A stretch of DNA of 64,000 nt. It comes from Mercurialis annua (lineage: Eukaryota > Streptophyta > Magnoliopsida > Malpighiales > Euphorbiaceae). The stretch lies in NCBI RefSeq assembly GCF_937616625.2, contig NC_065571.1, positions 56,157,651 through 56,221,650 of the forward strand, written 5' to 3'. Of this stretch, positions 23,764 to 35,756 are shown one piece after another (positions within the stretch are counted from its first letter, which is position 1; each line of letters begins with the position of its first letter). The notes beneath the pieces were generated by a model. That model did no database searches. It worked only from the letters and a program-made list of their open reading frames with translations, and was not told where the DNA came from. The translations under genes were made by a program, and so were the position numbers.

Positions 23764-24596
23764 CGGTTTGATTTGATTGGAAAATTAGGGTTTGGTTTGG
23801 GGGATTAGGAATTGAAAGGCGGTTTGGGTGGAATTGAAGAGAGGAATGAAACCGCCATATTTTTTAATTTTTGTTGAGATTAGATGTGAAATTGGGAAAT
23901 ATTGGGTTTGAAATTTGGATTTGGGGAAGGGTATGAATGTAAAGAAATGATTGGATTGGACATTTTTGGTTTTATTTTATATTTTAAAATTGGAATAGAG
24001 CCGTAGATAGGGACAGCCAGAAACACCTGGACAACTGTCAATTTACGAAAACAACCTCTTTATTATTGTTGTAATTCAGCTGCTGGCGGCACTGGCTTAG
24101 CGGCGGTGGTTTCAATATGGTTAATACTCCGCTACTCCCGGTGGATTCCGGCCCGGACGTTTATTGTGGATGTGGACCTTAGGGGAACTGTCTTCCATAA
24201 TCATAACTAGAGACGGGCTTAGAAAGAGCTTATGGTGAACAGTTAGATATTTTATTATTTCGAATTTTTGAAAAAATATGACTATATAAATAAATATTAT
24301 AGTTTTTTCGTCTTAAAATTTATAGCAGTGTCCACCTTAAAATTTATATTTTATCTATTTTATTATCTTATAAATTTTCGATATAATCTTGTTTATTTTA
24401 TAAAATATTTTTAGGTCCGCTACTAATTATGACTCTCATAATAAACTTTATGGATTATTAATTAATATAAAACTTAGATTTATAAAGATGATTTATGATC
24501 TCGCATGCAAATATTTAAATTGTAAGAATCAATTGAAGTCCCGCCTCTAATCACATGTTTGTTTAATTTTATGTTATTTGTTCTTAGAGCATCTCC
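23764..24596. other. Promoter region of the LRR gene and adjacent repeat
   Basis: Sequence just above 23763 should hold the minus-strand leader and promoter. No clear TATA is seen; several CCAAT-like and G-rich words occur at 23800-24200. A dispersed repeat lies at 24222-24372 (separate entry). Confidence 0.45.
24222..24372 (+). repeat. Dispersed repeat, copy A
   Basis: About 150 bp, including CTTAGAAAGAGCTTATGGTG and TCTTAAAATTTATAGCAGTG, recurs inverted and diverged at 50346-50493 in VPS20 intron 1. Element ends are not defined. Confidence 0.65.
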
Positions 24597-24929
24597 ACTC
24601 TAGTGCCAAAATATCTCACAATGCTATAATTTAGCATTTAGTATAAAAAACATATCTCCATTGCACTTTTATTTCATGTGCTAAATTTAGCATATGCTAA
24701 ATTTTGTGCCAAATTTGTTAGAAAGTTTAGTATATGCCAAATTTTATTATATATAAATTATTTACAGATTTGCCATCAATAATAATAATCACTCATAAAA
24801 CTATAAATTTAGCATTTAATTTAGCATTTTGCAATGGAGTGAATTTCAATAATATATGCTATATATAGCATTTTATCTTATTTTGTGCTAAAAATAGCAT
24901 AAAAAATACAACATGCAATGGAGATGCTC
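24597..24929 (+). mobile_element. Tourist/Harbinger-like MITE (333 bp)
   Basis: Inverted ends GAGCATCTCC and GGAGATGCTC, flanked by TTA duplications (24594-24596 and 24930-24932). The interior has TTTAGCATATGCTAAATTT and other TTTAGCA words shared with 6387-7052, so both belong to one family with different internal lengths. Confidence 0.85.
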
Positions 24930-26418
24930 TTAGCTACCACAAATAACATTTTATTTAAAGAGTTAAAGCAAAAATAAGTTTATTTAATTTCATCCAATCT
25001 CAATATGTTTCTCAAACACCCATACATAGTGTAGCCAAAGCCAGGGGACGAAGTAAGAATTCTAATATAAAATGACTAATTTGTACAAAATAAAATTTGA
25101 GAGGGCTAATTGTATAAAATTTAAAATTAAGTAACCATATTTAAAAAAAGAAAAAAAACTTGAAGGAGTAATTTTATAAAAGAAAAAATTGCGGGGGCGG
25201 TCACTACCTCAGCCGTAGTAAGGCTTTCACCCCTGGCCAAAGCCGTAGGTATTTTCTGTGTATAACAGGGACGTAAAGTTTTAGGAGATCACTGAATAAT
25301 GTAAAAAAATGAAGCACATAATTTGCAAGACAATAGTCATGATTTTCCAACCATAAACAATTGTGTAAGCATTGGCAGAAAGCCTTCACAGTGATATCAA
25401 TATGCCAAAGTTCTGAGAAAGTAAGAAATATATAATGATAACCACTTTTGTAAATTAAGTCTTTATTGATTATGCAAAAGTTGATTGCAAAAGCTAGTTG
25501 TGACTGTTTTTATACTACAAGCGGTTGACAAACGTTTTAAACAGAAGATTTCTATTCTGTTAAAATAACTAACTACTTAACAGACTCAACTAATTTTTTT
25601 GTGTGTAACTAACTCCTGATTTCTCGGATGACAACTCATGCTGAGCTCATGAACCTTCATGCTTTCCTTGTTGCTTGCTGATGTGGAGTTGCCTTCCACT
25701 TGAAATAACACTTTGTTGTTGCAGCAAACTGCTTGATGAGAAGCCTCAGATTGCTGAGCTGGAACTAAAGCCTCAGATTGCTGAGCTGGAATTGAATATG
25801 CTGCATTATACAATCCACATTGGTCCACTAGGACACTTGTACACACTGGCAAGCGTAAACTATTCGCCAATGAGAGTCTAATTTGTCGGTTCAAATTCTG
25901 TCTCTCTGTAACTAACAATCAACAATGGAAACTTTAAAAATCGTTATCATCCTTGACAACAACAAAAAGCATAAACTATTCTAAGTTGAGACCGCTTCCA
26001 TCAATCAGGGCGGAGTTGATCTTAATACTGTGTTTTGTCACTTTGAAAAAAGTAGGACACGAGATGAATTTAAAGAAGAAGTATATTGAAAACGAAGTGC
26101 TCATTGCAACCAAGGGCATACTGTTTTGATCCCATATACTAGTAATACCCAATAGGGACAAGAGACTAAGAGAGGCTAAAATCCAAGTTCAATATTTTCA
26201 TATCCGGGTGGACCTTGTTTGCACCCGAACAGAAAGAAAAATTACCAAAAAATTCAAAAAACGGAAACAAATTATAAAAATATGTACTTTTCAAGAAATT
26301 TACATTTAATACCTAAAAAATTCATAAAAATATGAAATACATTTTTATACATGCTATCAGAGATGTATTAATAATGTATCAAACATATATCAAAATGTAT
26401 AAACAATGTATTTTTTTA
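24930..26418. other. Spacer with degraded repeats
   Basis: The ends AGCCAGGGGAC (near 25040) and CACCCCTGGCC (near 25231) are inverted and may bound a small element. The minus-strand frame at 25586-25918 (110 codons) is open but unrecognised; part of it is kept open by a 27-bp tandem repeat. Its flanks read like retroelement debris, but I cannot place it in a family. Confidence 0.45.
25740..25793. repeat. 27-bp tandem duplication
   Basis: Two adjacent copies of a 27-bp unit containing GCCTCAGATTGCTGAGCTGG. The period is a multiple of three and leaves an open frame intact. Confidence 0.8.
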
Positions 26419-26979
26419 TCTATACTATATATAAAAGCACGGATGGGGGGGGGGGGGGGGGGACAGGCAAATCTACTGAATAACCCTTTTCAGTTCATTA
26501 CTAAGTAAAGGTTTTATAGTCATTAACTAATTAGTTATTTAATTAATCACTATTGTAATTAAAGTCCTAATTAGAATAGGTAGCTAAATTATCTCCAATT
26601 TAGTTTTTAGTATGTAAAAAATAACTAAATTCTCTCCAAATTAGTAGGAATACCTATCTTTTAGTTTGATTTAACTATAAAATTAAAATACTGTATTTGG
26701 TCAACATATTATTATTTAAATTTCTATTTTATTATTTTTAAAGATATTATTAATAAAACTAAATTAATTATTTAATTATATTCATTATAAAACCAAAAGA
26801 AGAATAAATTCAGTAAAAAATTAATAACTAAATATATTATATTTATTTTTACAAAAATTCTTAATTAATTTAATATTAATTATAAATAAAAAAATTGATA
26901 TAATTATAATAAATTTACTAATATGTACATTGAAGAGTTACGTTACGAGCCACGTGCATAGCACGTAATGCGAAACTAG
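26419..26979 (+). mobile_element. Short non-autonomous Helitron (561 bp)
   Basis: The 5' end TCTATACTATATATAAAAGC and the 3' end with a hairpin (ACGTGC-ATA-GCACGT, 26952-26966) about 10 bp before a terminal CTAG match plant Helitrons. The element sits between A and T, the expected AT insertion site, with no target duplication. A run of 18 G at 26445-26462 lies near the 5' end. No Rep/helicase coding is present. The hairpin includes the word CACGTG. Confidence 0.85.
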
Positions 26980-28838
26980 TAGCAAAAAAAGTACGTAAAT
27001 TGTATAAAATTTTATAATTTTTAGGTATAATTGAATATTTTTAATTAAATATATATTTTTGTAAATTAAATGATTTTTAGTAGTATAATTTTGTAGTTAT
27101 CCCCACACAAAAGGAGCTTCAGTGGGATGACCTAGATTTACAGCTTAAAGTATTTTATTTTTTTAGTTTTGTTTATTTATGATTTTTTAAGCTTATTTTA
27201 GTATTTTTTTTTTCAAAGAAGAGATTTAACCTCATGATGTTAAGTTTTCTTTACTAGGGTGTTATTCCTATAAATAGCAGCTAAAAAAATGCTTTATAAC
27301 TTATCATTTTAACCCACTTTCTACAACTTTCATCGCATGACAATATTTTATTTATCCAATTTTCTTTAAAAAATTATATCTCCAAAATTAACTTTTAATC
27401 CATACACTTTTTTTTATTACCATATCAAGTGAGTTATAAAAAGTGGGATAAAAAAAAAGTTATATCGCATTAGTTTTAACTTTGTATCACACACCTCAAA
27501 TCTCTCAACAAAAATAAACTCCAAGCTCTGTGCTTTCTCTTAACAGTCCATGCGATTGGTTAATTTAAAAGTAGTTTTATATTAATTTTATTTGAATTTT
27601 TTAATCTCTAAATTAGTCTTAGTTTAAATTAGTTGATTATAATTTGATTGTCATTTTTTGATACTTTTCCGGAATTCATGAAAAGTTCAAAGATGGTTTT
27701 TTTGAGAGGGAAAAACCACATCCTAGTTTTATCTTGTATATTTCTGCTAAATTTTAGAGTGTCTTGGGATTTTGAAGAAATTTAATTTTTTTAGAGTAGG
27801 TAGTTTTGTTGGGAGTTGAAAACCACCTTCTAATTTTAATTTGTCTTTCTTCAATTTTTTTGAGTTAGAGAATTTAAAAGTTTGTGTTGGTGCTTAATAA
27901 TGATGTTTGTTAGATCTAACTAATAATTTATAGATTCACTTTAAAGTAGCGGATGGAGTTTAAGGAGCAAGCGGTTTTATCGTAAAATCGAACGGGTTTC
28001 TTGGATTAAGACGCCGCTTTTTTGAAAAAGATCGCTGTGTTGACAAATTTGGCGGAATTCCAGTTTAATCACTCTCCTTCGATTAATTAATGCTTGTACA
28101 GTTGTACTCCATATAGTTTCATTTGTTTTTATAATTATATTGTTTGGTTTGCATTTTAAAAATATTTAAATTTTTGTTATATGACTTCCATTTATCACGT
28201 AAGCCTTCAACATATCTATCTAATTTCTAGCTTTGAGGAAAAAAAATATAAGTAGATAGATGCTTGGAATTTAGAGATAAATAAATTTAATCAATTTTCA
28301 TCTATCACGTAAGCATGCATCAGTCAAAATTTATTCAATAACCATAATCTAAAATATAAAATAAATTTATGATATCAATTTAAAACGAATTAAAATTTCA
28401 ATACCGAATTAAAATTAGGAGCACAAAAAAGTAGTACCAAAGAAGTATCCCAAAAGTTTTACTTTAAGATATTAGCAGAAATATTTTTCATGATTACTTT
28501 AAAAAAATATTTATGCTATCTTTGAATATAAGAATTTGTATTCATAATAAATCCTTCATAAAGGAACTAGCTAGAACTATTTCGATAAAAAAAAATCAAT
28601 TTAGTATCTTTATTCAGAAATTACATGAATTATATTTATAAAATTTAAACTAATAACTTTTAAACAAATCTTCGTCCAATCGGCATCATATGCATCATCA
28701 TTAATCAAGGACCAGTAGGCAAATTATAAATTAAATTTACGGTACCGCTTTGATACAAATTAAAGTTTCAAAACTAAATTGAAACTAGGGACACAATTTT
28801 GATATTATATAAGTAAATATATTTGGTTATTTAAAAAA
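26980..28838. other. AT-rich spacer, no gene seen
   Basis: Around 27700-27900 two loosely similar blocks recur about 105 bp apart (GAGRGRRAAAACCACMTYCTA type). No coding frame, RNA gene or clear promoter. Confidence 0.5.
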
Positions 28839-29166
28839 CATTTAATGGCGTAAAAAATCACAAAATTTAGCATGTTTTGTAAATTTAACATAAATTTTTA
28901 ATTTTGGCAAATTAATACACTAACTTTTAATTTTTTACAATTTTAGCACCGATCAATTTTCCTTCAGAAAAATAGAGAAAAATGATGATGTGTACACCGG
29001 AATAAACACTGTTCCGGTGTCCATATCAGCATTTTTCTGACGGAAAATTGGTCGGTGTTAAAATTGTAAAAAATCAAAAGTTGATGTATTAACTTATCAA
29101 AATTAAAAGTTTATGTTAAATTTGTAAAACACGCTAACATTGGTGATTTTTTTACGTCATTAAGCC
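28839..29166 (+). mobile_element. MULE-type MITE upstream of NADKc (328 bp)
   Basis: Inverted ends CATTTAATGGCGTAAAAAAT and, reversed, GGCTTAATGACGTAAAAAAA continue into long arms. A central hairpin ACACCGGAA/TTCCGGTGT is embedded. Perfect 9-bp duplication TTTAAAAAA at 28830-28838 and 29167-29175. It ends about 270 bp before the NADKc ATG, so it may overlap the promoter. Confidence 0.85.
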
Positions 29167-29316
29167 TTTAAAAAATAATGGAAAACATGTCAAAACATAT
29201 ATATCTCCTACTTTATTGTGAATGCATCAAATAATAATATTATGTCTCCAAAACACATTATCTAAATACCCTCTCATCCACAAAATTAATGCAAGTGAGA
29301 TGCCATGTAACACAAA

Positions 29317-29325
29317 AATATAAAG
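29317..29325 (+). promoter_or_regulatory. TATA-like box of the NADKc gene
   Basis: AAATATAAAG lies about 115 bp before the proposed ATG at 29434, leaving room for a leader of about 80 nt. Motif and position only. Confidence 0.35.
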
Positions 29326-29433
29326 ATTAGCATGTAACTAGGAAGTAATCAAAAGCAATGAAAAATTTGTTTCCAATCTTCAAAACTTCATTAAATCAAA
29401 TCAAAACTTCTCTATACCCTGGATTTCTCAGAC

Positions 29434-32310
29434 ATGGAGAGGGGTAATTAATTGATTAGATTATGCATGAAAAACTCACATTTATTTTCTTTATTTCTAC
29501 ATTATTATTCTTAAAGGTTTTTTTGTTTGTTTTTTAGATTATAACAACAAACCAACGTTCACTCAGATCTTTGTGGCGTCTTCGATCGGGTTGTTCATCG
29601 CAGCGATAGTGCATTATCGTCTCCGACTAAAAAAGGATCGGAAGATCGTCCCTCGTTTAAAACATAAAGCCCGCGCAGGCAAAAATGAAAAGCTTGAAAG
29701 GTTCCCTCATTATGTAGGTAAATACTTGATCTAATAATTTTCATTCATAGATAATGATGTTTGAATTTCTCTTATAATCAAATTCCAATGTTGCACGGGA
29801 ACAGAAACGTTGAAACGGAAAATGCTGAAAGAAAATACGACCAAATGATATTTTTGATATTTTTTTTATAAGAATATGTTATAAATATAAAATTTAGGCG
29901 TTTCATGAAATGAAAACAAAATGCGGACATATAGATTTCGAAAAGTTTTCGTGCAATATAATCTAAACCGATGTGATTGTTGATTGTGCAGCAAGGCAAA
30001 TGGGATTTAAGGATAGAAGAGAATGTCCACATCTCTGCAAATTAGCTGCAGAATATATTCGGAAAAGCGAAAGCTGCGAAGAAGATATTTTCGCATTTTT
30101 CGCCGAAGAAGCGGAAGCAGATTCGCTATTTGTGAAGCTTTTAGAGGAGTTAGAGAGGTGCATTCTTAGCTATTTTGCATTCCATTGGAGTCATGCTGAT
30201 CTTATCATGCATCAGGTAACCATGGATCCGGCATAATTAAGATCTATTAAATTGTGTTTTTAATTCATCTATGAAAATGAATTTATGAAAACCGGGTTTA
30301 GATAAGAATTTTCCGTAGTTTTAACAATACAAATGCTATATTTTTTTAATAAAATGTGACAAGACATAATATAATAAGATTTTTATTTTGTTGTTCATGG
30401 ATATTTCAGGTATTTAGTGCTGATGCAGAACCCAAAAGAAAATTCAAGCACATTGTAATGGCAGCAACAAGGTAAGTATTAGATAGTATATATGTTTTTT
30501 TTTCTTTATCATTGGGATCCGGACAGGGATTTTTAGCGTATTTGGAAGGAATTGAATTCACGACTTTAACAGAATGCTGCAAAGCGCGTATACATTTGAG
30601 CTATATAGCATGCCAACAAATTATTTTGTTTCTCTCTGTTTCGTAATTCAGGGAGCAAAGATTCGAGAGGGTGACGAAAAATTTGAAGGTAGCAAGGGTG
30701 TTCAATACACTAGTGGAGGAAATGAAAGCAATGGGACTAGCATCAAGTGATGACTCAGTGTGCACGGAGGTCATGGCTCCGGTGGCTCACTCTGATAGAA
30801 GTCCCGTGCTCCTCTTCATGGGCGGTGGAATGGGCGCTGGCAAGAGTACGGTGCTCAAGGACATTCTCAAAGAGTACGTCTGATTAAAATTTCTGGTTCC
30901 GCCACTGTAACAAATGAATAAAACAACTGATAACGTGCGATGATTTTGTGGATGATGAGCAGACCATTCTGGGCAGGAGCAGCAGGCAATGCAGTGATCA
31001 TTGAAGCAGATGCCTTCAAAGAATCAGATGTCATCTATAGAGCCCTCAGCTCTAGAGGCCACGCTGATATGATTCAAACAGCTGAGTTGGTGCACCAATC
31101 ATCGACAAATGCAGCATCGTCACTCTTGGTGACCGCGTTAAATGAAGGGCGAGACGTGATCATGGACGGGACCCTGTCGTGGTTACCGTTTGTTGTGCAG
31201 ACCATAACAATGGCCCGAAATGTGCACCGAAGACGGTACCGTATGGGAGTTGGGTACAAGGAGGAAAGCGATGGAAGCATAATTGAGAACTATTGGGAGC
31301 AAATGGAAGAAGAACAACCACTTCTTGATGGGAATAAAAAGCGAAAACCTTATCGAATAGAGCTCGTCGGGGTTGTTTGCGATGCTTATTTGGCTGTTGT
31401 GAGAGGCATAAGGTATGTAGTTTTTGTCACATCAATGCTATATAATGGGTTAAACGAGGTTATTTTTCGCTGAGGATTAACTAAATTGGGTGCATACAGG
31501 AGAGCTATAATGTGCAGGAGAGCTGTAAGGGTGAATTCACAGCTGAAATCTCACAAGAGATTTGCAAATGCATTTCTAACTTACTGCCAATTGGTTGACA
31601 ATGCTAGGCTATATTGCACCAATGCTTTGGAAGGCGTTCCTAAGGTACATAATATACAAGCTATGATACCTTATCACTTTTCGATCTGGTATGACGATCA
31701 CGTGAATCATATTCTTAAAATATACTGTCACGTTTGTCGTCATATTAGTCGCCATTTAACGTGACACCTAATATAACACTATAATCATTTTACTTTGATC
31801 TGAATTAAAGTGATTTGAGTTGAAATAAAAATTCAAATTGATTACTAGGATACAATTTGAGTAAAGAGTGGTCTCTGAGTTTGTGACTCAAAATTAAATA
31901 ACTCACTTTTGGTCATTATTTGACCTGGAATCATAAATTCAGAAACCGGATTGACCTTTTACTCGATAAAATTTAATATTCCTACATAATTAATCAGAAA
32001 ATTCATGCTGTAAGAAAAGTGTTTGCATATATGTGGTACTACTACTAACACAAGAATGAACAATGTAAAGTTGATAGGATGGAAAGAAAGAGACAAGACA
32101 TTGCTAGTTGATCCAGATGAAATAGAGTGTCTGAAAAGGGTTGGTAGCTTGAATGAGATAGCAGACTCTATCTATGAGCTTTACAAATCTCCGAATCCGG
32201 CTTGCGCCGTGGGTTCGATTTGGAACGACATCGTATTGTCACCCTCAAGGATTAACATCCAAAAGGAGTTGAAGTATTGTATTCAGAAAGTAGAAAGATC
32301 CAAGTCATAA
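29434..32310 (+). CDS. NADKc: Calmodulin-dependent NAD kinase (NADKc type), zeta-toxin-like P-loop domain, 8 exons
   Basis: Exons 29434-29443, 29538-29717, 29992-30215, 30410-30471, 30652-30873, 30963-31412, 31500-31644 and 32071-32310 join in phase to 510 residues. The N-terminus has a hydrophobic segment (IFVASSIGLFIAAIVHY) then a basic stretch, fitting a membrane anchor. Residues 159-187 (RFERVTKNLKVARVF-) are a basic amphipathic region matching the calmodulin-binding site described for Arabidopsis NADKc. The Walker A motif GGGMGAGKST spans 216-225, and the zeta-toxin-type kinase fold follows (ADAFKESDVIYRAL, DVIMDGTLSW). In Arabidopsis NADKc phosphorylates NAD+ when Ca2+/calmodulin binds and feeds NADPH to the elicitor oxidative burst. 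This is a metabolic kinase using the fold, not a toxin. The 10-nt exon 1 (Met-Glu-Arg plus one base) is inferred from phase and a GTAATT donor. Confidence 0.88.
30530..30612 (-). repeat. tRNA-derived SINE fragment in NADKc intron 4
   Basis: On minus: an A-box-like AGCTCAAATGTATACGCGC, then about 30 bp on a B-box-like GAATTCAATTCC. This is the same arrangement as 43895-43973 and 33176-33209. Lower coordinates are the 3' side; no clear tail or target duplication. Confidence 0.55.
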
Positions 32311-32955
32311 ATCATGTTTCAAGTCTTTATATAGTAGATGAACGATATATTTATTTATCCTACTTAATTGGATTGTATTGTATATTGTATGCACTTTCTA
32401 TTTAGAATTATGCCTTCATTTTTGTCTGATTTGCTAGAAAATAGGAACACCTCATGTAATTACTTTACATCGGAAATTAATAAGAGAATCATAATTTAAT
32501 CATATACCGTAAATCTAATTATGTGTTTTTATCGATTCTTTTTTGTTTCTGTTTGTTTTACTCGAAGTATATTTTTTTTATATAATTGTGGAAGGGGAGT
32601 GCTTGTGGAAGTAATCGAATCCACGACTTAATAAGAGAATCATATTATTCAAATGCGTATTTCGGATATAGTCCACCCTCATAACTGCACAAGAACTTAT
32701 ACTAGATTAAAGGCGCAAATCTACGTGTTTAATACTCGAGAAACAAACCGACTACTCTTTTATTTTAATTGGAGTAGAATGGGGAACAAAAATGAGCATA
32801 GAATTAAAAGTAACTTCTTATGTCAAAAAGAATATCATCTTATGTTAATAAAAATGATATTAACTACAGAATTGGACAAAAAAAACATAGACCTATGAGA
32901 TGATTTTGAGTGAAAAGAATTGAACTTAAAAAAAGATGTTGAAGATTAGTCTTCA
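32311..32955. other. Convergent spacer between NADKc and JAZ
   Basis: 3' untranslated regions of two convergent genes. A B-box-like piece of the same SINE family (GTCGTGGATTCGATTACTTC on minus) lies at about 32595-32625. The open frame at 32653-32898 has no family features. Confidence 0.5.
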
Positions 32956-35756
32956 TTACATAGGTATAGAGTACATTATTTTGGTTTTTCCACTCTCATT
33001 TACTGCTAACTGATGATGACTTGAAGAAGAGAAAGAACCGGTAGAGAAACCCGCGTTTTCTGATCCATTAGCACTATAATCTGAAGATTTGTTCTTCATA
33101 TTGTACGGAGAGGTGCTCGTTATCCTGTTTGCATACAGAAAATAAAAGCCAAGGTGAGATACTTTGAGTAGCAGAGTGCTAGCGCTTATACCATTTGAGC
33201 TATAACTCATTCGTTGAAACTTTATATTTATATTACAGTATTTTATTTTCGTTTTTCGAAATGCTTTTGACACTCCGAAACTTTATATTAATAACGTTTT
33301 CGGTACTTTTCATATCAGCATAATATGTTTCAGCGTTTCTATTTCCATGAACATAGCTATTAAAAATGATAAACCATTGTAGTTGGGAAAGAAACTATTC
33401 ATACCTTTCTTTTCGCCTCTCGAGAAACCTAGACAATGATGCTTGACGAGCTTGCGGAACAGCTGCTGCAGAGACGAACAGTATTTTCTTAACATTTTAT
33501 ACAAAACAGATTAACTCAATAGTGAAAAATTAGCTAGGACTAAAGATTGAGGCCACACCTGCTGGAGACAGAATTGCAGCACCAGGCCCTACAGAAGTAA
33601 CTGCCTGGGAGGGTTCTGTTCGGTTACTTACGGAAGCTAAAGCTACAGGTGATTTCATCGTTGTGGTGCCACTAGAAGTGACATACATGGGGCTTGAGAG
33701 GCCTGAGCATGGAGACGTTGTACGGACTTTATGACCGATATAACCATCGACAGAAGAAGGCCTCGTAATCGGTTCTTGCACTCGAGGTGTCGATGGCGAT
33801 CCATGTCCAGCCAGCAGCATAATTGCTTGAGCCTGGATGGCCAATTCAATAAAAATTCAGAGGTAATAATAAAACCACCAAATACTTCAAATGTGTTTTG
33901 GTGAAGTTCTATGATTAAAAAGTCTACAGTTTGATTTTTGACAACCCCAGTTAATAAATTAAATAATGGCAAATTTATTTATATATCCACAATTATAGCT
34001 TGTTTATCAAATATACTATATGATTGCAAAATTTTCCATTTTAGCTTATTATTTTCTTTGCCTTTCATTAAATGTATCCACAACTTGTTTAGAGTTACAT
34101 GGCGCAATACTACTCTTATATGTTTAAAACTTATCTTGACATATATCATATCGCGACACATCAGCTACAAATTATATATGAATATATTTTGCAACACTCA
34201 AAAATTGATGAATCAAACTCGCATAGTTTCAAAATTATGATATATTTGGCATACACATTATAATTGTAGATAGAAATATACAATTTGTCTTAAATAATTA
34301 AGTACAAGATAGAGTGAACATATACTGTTTACATTTAATACTTTTGGTGAATATGTTATTTGACAAAAATAACTAACAAAATTGTAGAGAGCAGCAAAGT
34401 GATACCTTGTCGGGGCAAACATCATCGTAAACACATACAGATCCGCCGTAGAATATGGTCAACTGCGACGGTGCTGCTACCGATGATTTCGAACCATTTC
34501 TGCAATTTTATCCCAGCAAATTCAGTCATAAGTATAATATATTGATGATGTAGGGAGTAATACACAACTAGATTTAGATATACCTTATTAGATCAGTAGT
34601 CCCAACAACGGAAGTTGGTGTGGGATGGACCGAAACAGAGCTTATAATCGGTACGGAACCATAACAAGATTGCGAAACAGGATTCATAGAAATACTAATT
34701 GTTTGGTTTTGTTGGGTGGAAACCGGGAATATGTTCATTTGCGGACTTGGATTTGGATTTGAATATGCATCAAAACGTTGCATACAATATCTTGTTCTTC
34801 CATAATTCTTTCTATCAACACTCTGCAATTCGTAAAAAATTATAATAAAAATTATATAACGATCACCAATCCAACTTTTATTTTCATAAAAACGGGAGGT
34901 TACTATAGGAATTCAGGCTAATAATTACTTATATGGCGACAGAAATTTGCATGGTTACCGTCGCAACATAAGCTATATAGCTAGCATGAATTCTTATAGT
35001 AATCTTTAAAATAAAAGTTCGATTACTAACGTATTGTTTGGATTAGGGGTTGAGATAGGAAAGGAAGGGAAGGGAATGGTTGTAAAATTTCAACCCCTGT
35101 TTGGCAAATTTTTTTTAAAGGTTTTGAGGGGTTGAAAAATATTTCCCAACCCCCCTCAACCCTCATATGCCAACCCCCCATGTTGGGGTGTTGGATTATT
35201 TTTAACTGATATTTTCTATAAACCCTTCATTTACTTTATTATTTTCCCAAACATGGAAGGGTTATGCACAACCCTTACCTTCCTTTACCGTCCCTTACGG
35301 TACTTTACTTTACTTTAAAAACCCGTACTTTACTTTAATGTCTTCTCTCCCAAACAAAGCCTAAAATATAACAAATTTAATCTCGGCAAATTTATGTAAA
35401 AAGTCAATGGTCCGAAAAAGAAAAATCAACCTGCCTTGTCATTTGACTAACAGTTAACTGAAAATATTCTTAAGATGCACAAAAAGAACTCCCTAGCTAA
35501 AGAATCATTTCCGAAAACGAAACGTAAAATCGCAGAACTCATACAAGTTTTCATTCAACAATATCAGGAAATATCAAAAAAAATTAAGATAATGGATAAA
35601 ACTAACCTGCGCCATGCTGGAAAATTGGTGCTTGGTAGAATCATAAACACTTTTTCTTGGATTTTCTTCCACATCAGAGTTAAATGATAATAATTGAGGA
35701 CTTGTAGAAACTTTGTTTGAGAATGACCACTGCATTGCTGATGCTGAAAATTTCAT
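32956..35756 (-). CDS. TIFY6: JAZ repressor, JAZ3/JAZ4 (TIFY6) class, 6 exons seen
   Basis: Exons (minus): 35756-35607 (or from acceptor 35743), 34822-34584, 34499-34406, 33832-33559, 33465-33405, 33124-32956. They join in phase to 328 residues if translation starts at the ATG at 35756. The MQWSFSNKVS block is typical of this class. The ZIM domain has TIFYGG from 144 and ends PDKAQAIMLLAG. The Jas motif is VPQARQASLSRFLERRKER with PY at 279-280. JAZ proteins bind MYC-type factors and, through the ZIM domain, NINJA, and are destroyed by SCF-COI1 with JA-Ile. Residue 260 is Gln where Lys or Arg is usual. The usual first exon (MERDFLGL-type start) was not found in about 6 kb upstream, so either it lies in or beyond a long intron, or the protein starts at the in-frame ATG that also forms part of the intron end. 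Confidence 0.88.
33176..33209 (-). repeat. SINE head fragment in the last JAZ intron
   Basis: On minus, GTTATAGCTCAAATGGTATA followed by AGCGCTAGCAC resembles a tRNA-derived A box. No B box follows, so this is a truncated copy. Confidence 0.5.
35030..35361 (+). mobile_element. PIF/Harbinger-like MITE in JAZ intron (332 bp)
   Basis: Ends CGTATTGTTTGG and (reversed) GGCTTTGTTTGG, flanked by TAA at 35027-35029 and 35362-35364. The interior is rich in AACCCCYCAACC-type words in both orientations. It lies in the intron between the first and second seen JAZ exons. Confidence 0.7.

Noticed and set aside
25586..25918. 110-codon minus-strand open frame
   Set aside because: Partly kept open by a 27-bp tandem repeat; no recognised family. 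A retroelement origin was considered but no motif supports it.
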